Assembly (NCBI GenBank): GCA_019022495.1 | Contig: JAFEKR010000040.1 | Coordinates: 248,001 to 312,000, forward strand | Reading direction: 5' to 3' | DNA length: 64,000 bases | From: Epichloe hybrida | Lineage: Eukaryota; Ascomycota; Sordariomycetes; Hypocreales; Clavicipitaceae | In this document: positions 33,540-45,499 of the stretch, piece after piece | Numbering within the stretch: position 1 is the stretch's first letter | Layout: each line of letters begins with the position of its first letter | Translations under genes and position numbers: made by a program | The notes under the pieces: generated by a model | Seen by the model: the letters and a program-made list of their open reading frames with translations, nothing else | What the model was told of the DNA's origin: nothing | Database searches by the model: none

Positions 33540-36500
33540 TATTACTTATAGTTATTAATAATTTCTCTAGTAATAAAATCCCTTTTTAATACCTAAGAAT
33601 TCTCTAAAGCATTATAGCCCTTCTATTTAACTAGATATTTATAATGCCTTCTATTATAGTAGTGTGAAATAATTCTCTTAACTTTAAACTCTTATTTATT
33701 ATCTTTAATAGTATCTTATAGTAAGGACATATCTTCTATGTCTATTAGGTCCCCTTTAAAAGGTTTAAGACTAGTAATATTAAATATATTATGTAATTAA
33801 GTCCTAGGTAGTAATTTTAATTAATATACTAATCCGTAACTTCTAATTGCCTTTTTAATCTTATAAGGGCCTAGATACTTTATAGCTAGCTTCTTACTAG
33901 GGTGTCTTAGGTTAATATTTTTTATTAATAATAAAACATAGTTACTAACTTTAAACCTTATTAGAGTTCTCTTCTAGTTATAATATTTTTTATACTAAGT
34001 TTATAAGTTACTTAAAAGCTACTTAATTATAGTATACTTCTCTCTTAGTGCTAAAATCCTACTTTTAGCTTAATTATTTACTAAAGGGATATCTGCTACT
34101 ACTTACTATAGACCTCTAGGATTATAACCTTATAACGCCTCCGCTAGTGTGTAGCTATGCGTTAAGTGATTGCTTATGTTATACGTAAATTACGCTATTA
34201 ATAGGTTATTCGCCTAATTAGTCTGTTTAGCATAAGCAAAAGCCCTTAAATAATGTTCTAAGACCTAGTTTAAACATTCTATTTAACTATCTATCTAGGG
34301 GTAAAAAGCGGTGCTAAGTAGCCGCTTTATTATAAGAAGATAGTAAAAAGTTATCTAGAAACCACTAGTAAATATAAAACCTTAGTCTATTATAATACCT
34401 TCTAGGGCTCTATAGTCTTTAAAAATATATTCTAAGAACATAGTTACTAGCCTATTGCTAGTTAGTTACGTTAAAACAGGGATATAGATACTATATTTCG
34501 TGAAATAGTTAATAATAACTAAAATTACGTTATAGGTTTAATTTAAATCTTTCACTAGTGGAAGTCTAGTAATAAAATCTATTAATAATTCTTAAAAAGG
34601 GCGATTAGGCACTAGTAATATAGCTAGCTTACTATATGGTTTATAATGCCTTAGTTTTAAAGTCTAATAATTTACGTAAGTGCTAACGTGTACCTTTATA
34701 TCTTTCTTTATTATTAGCTAATAATATTAGTTTATAATCTAATAAAGAGTTTTACTTACTCCTTAGTGCCTAGTAGTAGGGTTATTATAAGTTAGTAATA
34801 AAATTTCTTTCCTTATACCTAGAGGAACAAAAACATGATTCTTAAATATCAATAGCTTAGAGGGTCTAATTAACTATATCTAGGACGTAGCTAAATTGCT
34901 GCTTTTAAGTAACTTTAATTAACCTATAGTAAAGTCATTGCCTTACTATGCTTTATATAATAAGACTTAAATTAAGGGTTTTAATTCTAAGCTCTTTTCT
35001 AAAAGTTAGAGTTAAACTTAGAAGAGGTTCTCTAAATAAATTAGATTCTAGCTATAATATCTCTATAAGTAATTAGTTTAATAGATGCTTTTAGTCTTAT
35101 AGGGATATAGATAAGTAATGTTTTTAAGGGGCGCCCTTGCTACTTGCTAGCAATAACCTATGCTAGTCTATCCCTATTAGTAATAGCTAGTCTAACAGGA
35201 AAATTAAAATAATTAAGCAATAAATAATGCATGCGCTAGGTACTAATAGTATTACTATAGCTAGCTTATTGCTTATTAACTAAAGTATAAAAAGTATTAA
35301 ATAACCTTACTAATATAACTCTTCTAAGATTATCTAGATTATCAGGTTCTTTAGGAATACAGTTAAGTTACGATTTTTTAAAACCCTAGATGTTAGTAGT
35401 ATTATCGCAGCGTTATCGTAACTAACCATTAGTTACATTAAGTGATGTTTTCGTGGAGCCTATGGCATTAATAATATTACTATAGTGTTCCTATCTCTTA
35501 GTATCCACAAATTTAGATAAAAAGGTAGGAAGTTATATAGTTACTACTTTCTCTTTCCTTACCTTACTTATAAAATCTAGTCTTCTTAAAAGTAAGTTAG
35601 TAGGATTTAATTTCCTTATATAATATATAATCTTAAAGTTAAAAGGATAAAGCTTATTAAGCGTAGTTACTTACTTACTAGTAAGCTTAGGCTTTATAGT
35701 AAGGTACTTATAGTTTAAATAATCTATAATGACTTTAATTATATAAGCTAAATAAGCGAGATAGTGTCTTTATATATGAAAAGCCTCTTAGATAGCTAAT
35801 AATTTACTATTAGGTGTTAAATATTATAATTTAGTATTAGTTATCTTTCTTAACATAAACGTAACTAGGTACTAGTAACCTAGCACTAACATTATGAGTA
35901 TAGCCCTAATCGCATGTCTAGATATATCTATCTCTACTCTAAGATACATAAGTAGGTTAAAATGCACTAAAATTAGCGCTTCCTAAAATCTTTATTAAAG
36001 CTCTTTAAACGCTACTATCTCGCGGGGTTTTAGTTTAAACGTTACTAGTTAATTCCCTCTAAGGCAATCTATTAATAAAATAATAACTTTACTATACTAT
36101 TTAATAAAACAGCAGTAAAATCCAGTAAAACCAAGAAATAACTAAATGTTAAAAACGCTACGTGGTATTAGCTAGGTTGTAATTACTTTAACTCTTGCTA
36201 GGTCTATTATAATACCTTTCTCTAATATCTTAAAGCCTAAAAATTTAACTTTCTTAACTAAAAATTAATACTTCTTAAGGTTAATAAAAAGACCTACCTC
36301 TCTAAACCTACGTAAAACTTATTTAATATGCTCTATATAATCTTTAACCCTACTACTATATATTAGCGTATTATCTAGATAGATAATGTAAGTCTTATTA
36401 ATAAGTCCTTTAAGAGCATTATTAATATACTCCTAAAAAGTCACTAGTGCGTTAACTAGTCTAAATAGCATTACTAGATATTTGAAGTGGCTATATTAAT

Positions 36501-37000
36501 AATAAAACGCTATTTTCTACTTATTGCCTAAGCGAATATGTAGCTAGTAGTATGCATCTTTTAAATCTAGGACTATAAAAATAACTACGCTTACTAATTA
36601 ATTAAGAATTTTAGCAATAAGGGGCAAAGGGGCCTTATTCTTAATTGTAATCTTGTTTAGGCCCCTATAATCCATATAAAGCCTTAATTTCCCTCCTTTC
36701 TTTAGAATAAACAAAATTAGGGCTTTAGCTAGGCTAACTAATCTTCTAATCTACCCTTTAAGCTATGCACTTATAAGATACTCTCTAAGAACCTCTAGCT
36801 CCCTTTTAGCTAAATTATATATAGGCCCCTAAGGTAGTGTTTTCCCTTCTTCTAATTTAATCACATAAGTGTAACCTTCTAGTTTAGGAAGCTTACTTAC
36901 TAACTCTTTAGAAAAAACATCTATAAACTCCCTATATTCTTCTAGGATTATTAGTATAAGGCGTTTAGTGCTCTTATCCTAATTTAACATAGCTTCTTCG
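33540..37000 (-). pseudogene. C2 pol pseudogene: RT to chromodomain
   Basis: Minus-strand counterpart of C1 13,750-17,200. RT opens with GYTYVIKLEEGKTLP near 36,840-36,880, continues through [18 protein letters not shown] near 36,650-36,720 (here the Asp of MDYRGLNK is kept) and ends with catalytic YLDN. Integrase and chromodomain follow. This copy retains more original codons than C1 in the RT and would be useful for reading the family by comparison, but has stops throughout. Confidence 0.85.
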
Positions 37001-37339
37001 CTACTTATATTTTCCGAAATTAGTATAACTATAATACCTTTGCTTTTTTACTATAAATAAGCGTACTTAAGGATTTATATAGCTACTTTACTATTTATTT
37101 ATATATCTATTACTACTAGGTCCTTTAATTAGCCTTCTCCTTTTTCTTTTTTATTTTTATTTTCTAGAATACTTAGCCTAATCTTTATTACTTCTAATAA
37201 TAAAGTAACTACTACTATTTTTTTCTCTTTATGTACTTACTGCTTACTATAAGTAAAAGAGAGATATTCTATTATTACTAGATATCTCTAGTATTTATGC
37301 TCTTAACATATAATCATAGGTAAATACTCTTTAATCTAG

Positions 37340-38480
37340 TCTATACCTAGAATTATCCCTTTACCTATATTAGTAATAAAGTAGCTAACTTAGTAAACCT
37401 TTACAAATCCTATACTATCTTTTATCTTAACTAATTTTTTTAGAATTCCTTAATATAAAATCACTTTTTTACTTATACTCTCTAATATCCTATTTAATTA
37501 GATTATATTCTCCTAATCCTTTTTTAATAATAATTTTAGATAAATTATTAAAGACTATGCGCCTATATTAAATAGCGCTTACATAGCTAACCACTAGTTA
37601 TCTTATTATAAAGATGCCTATATTCTTATTCTATTATCTATAGGGTATTTTATAGTAAGATTATATTCCTAGGTCTATGCTAATTAAACTAGTATTATAT
37701 TAGGAGACATAGCTTTATTACTACTTTCCTTATGCTTCTTAGTTATATATTTAGTACTTTTATAGGTAAAATAATCCAGTGCCTAATAAGTTAGTATAGT
37801 ATGCCTAGGCTTTCTATATTTATAGCACACTAGGGATAATCTTTTCCCTTAGTCTTTGCTTTATTACTACGCCCTATCTATAGGTAATGTAAAATAAGAG
37901 CGTTACCTTTTTCTTTTAGAGTCCTAACCTTTTTTATTATTTTAGCCTAAACCTATTATAACCTCCGCTTTCTTACCCTAGCCTTATAGTTAGCTCTAGG
38001 TTATTAGGATCTCTTAACTAATTATTTACTTTCTTATAGTGTTATTTAAGCTATTTAGAAAAATTATAATTCTTAGATATATAGGGATTTCTTTAGGTAA
38101 CTTAGCTTTTACCTTATCCTAGGCTTATATAAAGGATTAAAATAATTAGCTATTTTTTTACCTAAGATTTAGTAGTAACCTTATTGCTTTTAAGTGTCTT
38201 ATACCTATATCTATTATTCTAGTTTTTAACTATTCTAGGAAATCTGCCTAGGTAATTAATAAATAATCTATATACCTATCTATAGCTATATAACGCATTT
38301 ACTATTACTTTACATTACTAGCTAGGTAGCTACCTATATACGCTACCTTAGTTATATTGTCCTTAAAGGTATAGTAATCTAATTTAAATAGTATATTTAA
38401 GTTTACTAAGAAATTCTGCAGGCTTTTATATATTTCCCCTTTATATATAGGCATTTTTATTTACGTTTTAATAAGACTAC
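37340..38480 (-). pseudogene. C2 gag-protease pseudogene
   Basis: Minus-strand counterpart of C1 gag. Capsid frame near 37,990-38,440, knuckle at 37,786-37,827 reading C-YK-Y-RKPR-H-TILT-Y, protease region with Asn in place of the catalytic Asp. Confidence 0.78.
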
Positions 38481-38943
38481 CTTACTATATAATTACTACT
38501 ATATTACTATAGACTATAGGTAAAATTATAGCTAATGTTTAAGGGGTAATTATAAGTCTAGATTAAGGGGTAATTATAGGTCTAGTTTAAGGTCTAGCTA
38601 ATCCTAGATTTACCTTAAGCTCTTTAATTTACGCCTCTATCTATAAGACCTCTTATTTTCTTTAAAGGCAACGTAGCTTAGATTATATGACCTTATAGCG
38701 TTGCTATAATGCCCTTTTTTCTTTAGTTATATTATCTATACCTCCACCTAAATTAGGATTAAGTAGTGTTTATTACACTTTATTATCTATAGTTTTAGAT
38801 TATAGGGGTTCCTTATCTTCCTAATTATCTATAGCTTTATTATTATAAGGTACTAGTGTGTTTCTTATAGATCTTTAGAGTATTAGCTATATAATAATCT
38901 AGCTAATGGTTTATATCCTTAAAAAGGTTAAGAGAGATTAATT

Positions 38944-39213
38944 TATTATAGCTTATACTAAAAGGTTAAGAATAAAGTAATAGCTAAGACTATTGTAGTT
39001 ACTACTAGATAAATACTAGCTAGGGGCAGGTGCGTAAAGGTTTTAATCTCTAACCTAGCACTAATAATGTGCGTAGTCTTTAATAAATACCCCGCTTTAC
39101 AAGCATATGGCTATCTTGTAGCTAGCTAGCCTCTTTATTATCCGCACGGCCCGAAGGTTCTCCGAAGACCCGCTTCGATGAACATCCTATCTTTGACCTC
39201 TGCGCTCCTGACA
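38944..39213 (-). repeat. C2 5' LTR (270 bp)
   Basis: Right-hand LTR, plus-strand TTATAGCTTATACTAAAAGG (inner, damaged) to GCGCTCCTGACA (outer, spared). The outer ~80 bases keep multiple CpG. Confidence 0.92.
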
Positions 39214-39218
39214 AAAGG

Positions 39219-39358
39219 GTAAGAGGCTATCCCTAGTGGTGCCCCTTATACCCCTTAGGCTACTTATATAAGCCTCCTTTCCTTACCCTAACTGCTTCTG
39301 CCACTCCCCTCTCTAACTACTATACGGACAATGCTTAGGCAAAGCCCAAGCCCTTACA
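39219..39358 (-). repeat. B1 5' LTR, outer piece
   Basis: Completes the B1 LTR after the C2 insertion. Undamaged-looking (CTGCTTCTGCCACTCCCC, ACGGACAATGC), ending CCCTTACA, then AGTAA. Confidence 0.9.
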
Positions 39359-40391
39359 AGTAAAGAAGTTATACTTAAAGATTTATTATATTTAGCTAGG
39401 AAGGTTTTTTTATTAATAAAGTATCCTAGAATCTTATAAGTACTATTTTTTAGGAGGATATTTTATATTATTACTTACTAATAATAGTATATATATAAAA
39501 TCTTCTTTAAAGTTATTTTACTAGTAGTAAGTTAGTAATAAAAACACTATAAGAATATAATAAACTTATAATAAGATTTTAAAAGAAGTTTACTTTAGAG
39601 AAAACTTTATAAAAGACTTTATAGGAGATTTTTTAGTTAATAAATTTTCTTAAGGTATTAATAAAGGCAGAGTTTAGGTATAAGACTTAGATATAGTAAA
39701 CTAGCTATAAGTTAGCTATAATAGACTAGATAAGGAAGTTATACTAATAAGAGTATAAACTTATAAGCTAGATAAGGGCAAAAAAACTAAGATAAATAAG
39801 GATAAATAATAATAATAATTAGGGACTAAAAGAGGTTAGTAATTACTAAGTAATAGTAGTAAGAGAACTACTACTTAGCTAGTAAGGGTAACTTATAAGG
39901 TTAAGGGATATTATAAAAGAAAGAAAGAGTATAAAAGGGGGGGAAAATTAGTCTCTTTTATATTAACCCTAGACCCCTTAAGTAATTTAACACACTACAT
40001 ATAGGTAATTTGCGAATTATAATAATAACTATTAGCACTACTAAACACACATATGCCTAATAGCTATAAGCTTATAGTAACTATAACACAAGCCCTCTAG
40101 TTAGACTATTTAAAACCCTAGCATTAGGTACCTTATTTATTTAACTAATTATAAAAATTAATATAGGTTATTTATTTTTATTTTCTAGCTACGTGATAGG
40201 TGGTAATATTTATTTTGCTATAGTAAAGCTATGTGTAAGCTACTATTTAAATATTACTAACTATAATAAGGGGTTGTTTTTAATTAGTAATATTATTATT
40301 ATTATTTCTTTTTGTTTACCTATACGTTTAGATATAAGGTGCCCTATCTTATTTTCCTTATAAAGCTCTAATATAGTAACTATGCCCTAAG
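39359..40391 (+). mobile_element. C3, right segment
   Basis: Resumes C3 after B1, collinear with C1 from about 18,060 to 19,100, just short of the polypurine tract and 3' LTR. It ends at GCCCTAAG, where FB1 begins. The 3' LTR expected some 50 bp further on is not found after FB1. Confidence 0.87.
40384..40391. repeat. Left 8-bp flank of FB1, GCCCTAAG
   Basis: Compare GCCTTAAG at 43,648-43,655 on the other side: seven of eight positions agree. In C2 the same C-family site reads ATGCCCTAAGTAAG (complement at about 31,650-31,663), so this left copy is native C sequence. Confidence 0.75.
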
Positions 40392-40560
40392 CAGAGTATT
40401 GCACTAAAACGTGTAGTGTAGTGTAGTATTTGTAGTGTAGTGTAGTAACTACACTACAAACTACACTACACTACAAACTACACTAACTACAAGGAAAAAA
40501 AAACTACATTACACTAACTATAAAAAAAAAAAAACTATAATACATTACACTATAAATTTT
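40392..40560. repeat. FB1 left subterminal TAGTG/ACTACA arrays
   Basis: Many short TGTAGTGTAG and ACTACACTACA units follow the left terminal repeat. They retain CpA and TpG although surrounding sequence has almost none. Confidence 0.8.
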
Positions 40561-40949
40561 TTTTCCTAAACTACACTAACTATAAATACTATAAATATAG
40601 TATTAGACTTTTTATTAGTTATTAGTATTATTAAGGTTAAAAGAAAGCTAGTTATATAAAAGCTTTTATTCTTATTTATTTTATTAAATTAGTTATAGAA
40701 TTTATAATATTATTTTATTTTAATAATTTTATTATAACTAAGTAAGGTTATATATAATATTATACTTTTTTTAATAATACTATTTAACTTAATGCTTTAT
40801 TTCACTAATATAACTTAAAGAAAAACCTTCTTATTATATTATTTACTATTTCTATGAATTATTTTATATTTCTATAAATTATTATTATTACTTATTTAAA
40901 AACAGTTTAAAAAAAACTACTAGTAAACTTAATATAAGTAGCTTATTAT

Positions 40950-41130
40950 ACCTTATTATACCTTATTATACTTTATTATACCTTATTATACCTTATAATA
41001 GCTTATAATAGCTTATAATACTAATATTACTAATATTACTAAGATTACTAAGATTACTAAGATTACTAAGATTACTAAGATTACTAAGATTACTAAGATT
41101 ACTAAGATTACTAAGATTACTAAGATTACT
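40950..41130. repeat. FB1 left-arm arrays: 10-bp then 9-bp units
   Basis: About five CCTTATTATA units, a few AGCTTATAAT units, then about ten copies of the 9-bp unit ACTAAGATT (about 41,037-41,130). The right arm has the inverse of the same arrays but expanded differently. Confidence 0.85.
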
Positions 41131-41524
41131 TATAATATTATTAGTGTTAAAGTTTAATAAAAAATAAATAACTAATAAATAACTTAAATATAAATACTAG
41201 TAATTATAAGTAAATTACTATAGTAAAAGCTATAGTTTTTAATAACTTAGTATTTTAAGGTTTTTAAAAATATTAATATTATAAAAATGTTTTCTCTTTT
41301 ATGTTTTTTAAAAATAATAATAAAAGTAAAATAATAGTAATTATAATAATTATAGTAATAATAGTAATTATAGTTATAAAAGTTATTAAAGCTTTTATAA
41401 TAAGTATAGTATATTATATAAAACTAAGTCTTAGTATTATTTTTTATAGCTTATTTAAGCTATATAAGGTAATTAAAATAATACTATTAGTTATCTATTA
41501 ATAAATTATAAATATTAGTCTATT

Positions 41525-42545
41525 ATATGGACCCACTTTTAAATAATAAATAAAAATTATAAGAATAGCTATAATAGCTTTAATAACCTTAATTATAACT
41601 AGGTTAACCTATTTTTAGTAGTTATACTAAGACTCACTTTTAAATCATAAATTATAATAACTATAATAGCTCTAATAACCTAAATTACAATTAGTTTAAC
41701 CTATTTTTAAAAATAATACTAGGACCCACTTTATAATAATATATTATAATTACTTTAATAACCCTAATAACTCTAATAACCTTAATTATAATTAGTTAAA
41801 TCTATTTTTAGAAAAAGAACTAGGACCCACTTTTAAGTAATATATTATAGTTACTATAATAACCCTAATAACCCTAAGCTTAATTATAGTTAGTTTAACC
41901 TATTTTTAAAGATAATACTAGGACCCACTTTAAGATAATAATATATTATAATTACTTTAATAACCCTAATAACTCTAATAACCTTAATTATTATTAGTTA
42001 AATCTATTTTTAGAAAAAGAACTAGGACTCACTTTCAAGTAATATATGATACTATAATAACCCTAATAACCCTAATAAGCTTAATTATAGTTAGTTTAAC
42101 CTATTTTTAGAAATAATACTAGGACCTAATTTTAAATAATATATCATAATTATTAAATAACTATAATAACTATAATAACCTAATTATAATTAGTTTAACC
42201 TATCTATAGAAATAATCATAGGACCTACTTTTAAATTATATATTATAATTACTATAATAACCCTAATAACCCTAATAACCTTAATTATAATTAGTTTAAC
42301 TAATTTTCAGAAAGAATACTAAGGCTTACTTTAAAATAATATATTATAATTATTATAATTACAATAATAACCCTAATTACCCTAATTATAATTAGTTAAA
42401 CCTTTTTTAAGAAATAATACTAGGACTTACTTTAAAATAATATATTATAATTACTATAGTAACCTTAATAACCTTAATTATAATTAGTTTAACCTATTTT
42501 TAAAAGTAATATTATAACTTACTTTTAAATAATAAATTATAGTTA
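41525..42545. repeat. FB1 core: about eleven ~100-bp tandem repeats
   Basis: Units start near 41,531, 41,631, 41,724, 41,825, 41,923, 42,026, 42,123, 42,223, 42,323, 42,423 and 42,517, each with an ACCCACTTTTAAATAATA-like segment and an AATTATAATTAGTTTAACC-like segment. No coding potential. Confidence 0.85.
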
Positions 42546-42805
42546 TTATAATAATAATAATTAGTATTATATTATTACTATAATATTAAAAAATATAAAA
42601 GAGAAAGGTATTTTATTTTATTAATATTTCTAATAACCTTAAAATACTAAATAACTAAAAAGTTTAGCTTTTTCTATAGTAATTTACTTATACTTACTAG
42701 TATTTATATTTTATTTATTTATAAGTTATTTATTTATAAGTAAACTTTAACACTAATAATATTAAGAGCTATATAAGTAATATAACTATAAGTAATATTA
42801 GTAAT

Positions 42806-43105
42806 ATAAGCTAATATAAGCTAATATAAGCTAATATAAGCTAATATAAGCTAATATAAGCTATTATAAGCTATTATAAGCTATTATAAGCTATTATAAG
42901 CTATTATAAGCTATTATAAGCTATTATAAGCTATTATAAGCTATTATAAGCTATTATAAGCTATTATAAGCTATTATAAGCTATTATAAGCTATTATAAG
43001 CTATTATAAGCTATTATAAGCTATTATAAGCTATTATAAGCTATTATAAGCTATTATAAGCTATTATAAGCTATTATAAGCTATTATAAGCTATTATAAG
43101 CTATT
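42806..43105. repeat. FB1 right-arm array: ~30 copies of a 10-bp unit
   Basis: Perfect head-to-tail run of ATAAGCTAAT (about five) followed by ATAAGCTATT (about twenty-five). The homogeneity suggests recent slippage or recombination. Confidence 0.92.
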
Positions 43106-43449
43106 CCTATTAAGTTTATTAGTAGTTTATTTTATATTATTCCTTTAGTTTAAGTTTTTTTGAATAAAAAGTAATAATAATAATTAAAAGTAATAGTAAA
43201 TAATGTAATAAGAAGGTTTTTCTTAAAGTTATATTAGTAAAATAAAGTATTTAGTATAATAGTATTATTAAAAAGTTATAATATTATATATAACCCTAGT
43301 TATAGTAAAATCTTTAAAATAATATTCTATTCTAAACTACATAACTAATTAGATAAAATAGCTAATAATAAAAGGTTTCTATTAACTTATTCTCTTTTAA
43401 TCCTAATAATAATCTTAGCTAATAAAAAGTCTTACTTTTTTTTTACCTA

Positions 43450-43635
43450 ACAATACATTTGTATTGTTTGTAGTTAGTGTAGTTACTACAAAGGTCTTTA
43501 TATTGTATTGTATTTAATACAAAAATTTTTGTATTGTATTTTATTTGTATTGTATTGTATTTTGTATTGTATTTATACAATACAATACAAACAATACAAT
43601 ACAATACAAACAATACAATACAATACACAATGTAG
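43450..43635. repeat. FB1 right subterminal TACAA/TTGTA array
   Basis: Interspersed runs of the pentanucleotide TTGTA and its complement TACAA up to the right terminal repeat. CpA and TpG are intact. Confidence 0.85.
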
Positions 43636-44249
43636 TGCAATACTCTGGCCTTAAGGCATGGTTAGCTAAGCTATAGGGCGTTTCTAGTTTATTTATAATT
43701 TACATAGACTATAAGAACCTAGAGTACTTTATAACTCCCTAGTTAATATTAGAATAGTAAGCTTAATAGGCAAATATACTTACGCTATTTAATTTCTACC
43801 TCTAGTATAGACCTAGTATATAGGTATAGTAGCCTAATGCTCTTTCTTAAAGAGAGTAGGACTAGGAAGGGGTAACCTCTAGAATAGGATATATCCTATA
43901 ACCTATTACTATTATATAACTCTTACTAACGCTAGATAGATAGTAGGATAATAATAGCATAGCGCTACTACTAGCTAGTAAGGTTCTCTTTACTACTAAA
44001 CACCTTTAGACCTTATAGGACTAGGCTATTATCTTTAACCTTATATATAGTATTTAGTTAAGGGCTATTTAGGAAAGGGCCTAGAGGTTTCCTATTAAGG
44101 CACTTATAAGGGAGTAAGTAGTAAATTATTCTATAAGCGCTTATAAGGCACTTTAGTTTAGGGGCTATACCTAGGTCCTAGCTTAGGAGCCTTTTATAAT
44201 AACCCTAATATAGTAATACTATAATTCGCTAGTAGTAAGGCACCTAGGC

Positions 44250-45480
44250 TATAATACTACGTTTTAAATCTTATAATAGCAGTTTTACTAGGATAGGATA
44301 TTATAAGATATTACTAAGTTTATCTATAACTATTACTACTATAGTAGTTATAAGAGCTATTAATATTACTAAGGCTTACTAAAGCCTTTACCTATCCCTA
44401 ACTAGTTTTAGTTATAGATCTCTATTAACTTTATAATAAACTTACTAGTACTATCCCTAGAAAAACCATAATACCTAATAGTTATTATAGATTAACTCTC
44501 TAAATTTATTTAGCTTAAGGCTATAACTTCTATAGGAGCTAAGGAATGTGTAAAGAGGTTTAAAATAGTTTAGTAATAGTTTAGTAATAGTTTAGGGGGT
44601 TTCCTTAATTAATTATTATAGATTATAGCTTAGATTAGTTAGGAAAGTTTTAGATAATATTATGCTCCCTAGTTAGGATTAATTAGTTACTTTTTATATT
44701 ATACTACCTATAAACTAATAGTAATACTAAGCAAGTAAACTAAGAGGTGTAGGTAATACTATATATTATAGTCTCCTTCTTATAGTTTAACTAGCTAGAA
44801 TATCTAGCTACTTACTAGCTTATAATTAATAATAGGCTATCTTTTATAATAGGAGTTAGCTTAAATAAGCTACTATATAGCTATAATATAGAGCTAGTCT
44901 AGTTACTACTAGATATATTTGCTTCTATAATAACACTAAAGGGGTAAGTAATGTGGTTTCTTAAGCACCTCTAGGAGAGTACTTATATAGCGTAAGCTAT
45001 AATAGCTTATATATAATAAAGGTAGTAGGACGCTATGTTTACTTTATATTAGCTAGTAAAATAGTTCTAGGTTAAAGATAAGGTATAGCTTTTACTTAAA
45101 AATATTAAAACTAACTACCCCTTATAGAAACTTAATTAAGTAGTAGTAAAGTATATAGTTATAGAAGTCCTAATATTACTTATAGTATAGCTTAATATCC
45201 TAAGAGGTATTTACCTAGTATTTTACGTAAACCTTATTAAACACACTATAAAGAATCCTCTCCCTAGTTAGAAGCTCTAAGACTCCTATCTAGGACTAGA
45301 ATAAGTCCTAGTAAAGAATAATAATAAACTTATTAAGGAATATTAAGTTAAGTAAATCCTAGTGGCTTAGAATGCCCTAGGCTAGAGGAAGAGATATAAT
45401 ATACTTATTAAGTAAGTAAGCTATATATAGCCTATATAAGAACTATTAGAGAATATAGTATAAATATAAGCCCTTAATAA
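44250..45480 (+). pseudogene. B2 integrase and chromodomain pseudogene
   Basis: Plus-strand frame: INFIINLLVLSLEKP near 44,415-44,460, then the DDE-type core (IID-LS-FI, a GS-WLGKF-like segment) and the C-terminal domain. It ends with a chromodomain at about 45,330-45,480, where YNILIK-VSYI-PI-ELLENI keeps the YLVKW...PTWEP spacing. Stops occur at Gln and Trp positions. Confidence 0.78.
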
Positions 45481-45499
45481 GTTTAAGGCAAAATAAGGA

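Larger units (their letters stand above)
31332..39213 (-). mobile_element. C2: full-length Ty3/gypsy chromovirus inside B1's LTR
   Basis: 7,882 bp, minus strand, LTRs 270 bp, target duplication AAAGG at 31,327-31,331 and 39,214-39,218. Collinear with C1 in inverse orientation: zinc knuckle at 37,786-37,827 (first Cys and His survive), protease ALFNIGA near 37,575-37,600, RT with YLDN at 36,370-36,381, integrase core about 34,175-34,605, chromodomain 33,540-33,705, possible extra frame 32,060-32,840. All broken by TAA/TAG. Confidence 0.92.
24398..39358 (-). mobile_element. B1: full-length Ty3/gypsy chromovirus, interrupted by C2
   Basis: LTRs of 217 bp; on the plus strand TGTTATGGACTAG at the left edge and CCCTTACA at the right edge. 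Coding is on the minus strand: gag near 30,400-31,000, RT, RNase H, integrase, chromodomain. The right-hand (5') LTR is split by C2. Without C2 the element is about 7.1 kb. Target duplication AGTAA flanks it. Confidence 0.92.
40392..43647. mobile_element. FB1: non-coding foldback, hAT-like element
   Basis: Ends in a perfect 15-bp terminal inverted repeat CAGAGTATTGCACTA/TAGTGCAATACTCTG and is flanked by near-identical 8-bp sequences; CAGAG ends plus 8-bp duplications are typical of hAT transposons. Inside, arms of about 0.9-1.1 kb (40,392-41,300 and 42,580-43,647) are inverted copies of each other, around a core of ~100-bp tandem repeats. No transposase is visible, so it would depend on one elsewhere. 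FB2 at 60,393-62,626 is a relative. Confidence 0.8.

Noticed and set aside
41301..41501. 66-codon Ile/Val-rich frame in FB1
   Set aside because: Low-complexity translation of ATAATAGTAATT repeats.
42806..43105. CRISPR-like regular array
   Set aside because: Ten-base units with no spacers in a eukaryotic transposon; a simple tandem array.
43443..43640. Frames rich in NTIQY/LYCIV here and at 62,022-62,279 and 62,442-62,627
   Set aside because: Translations of TACAA/TTGTA pentanucleotide arrays.
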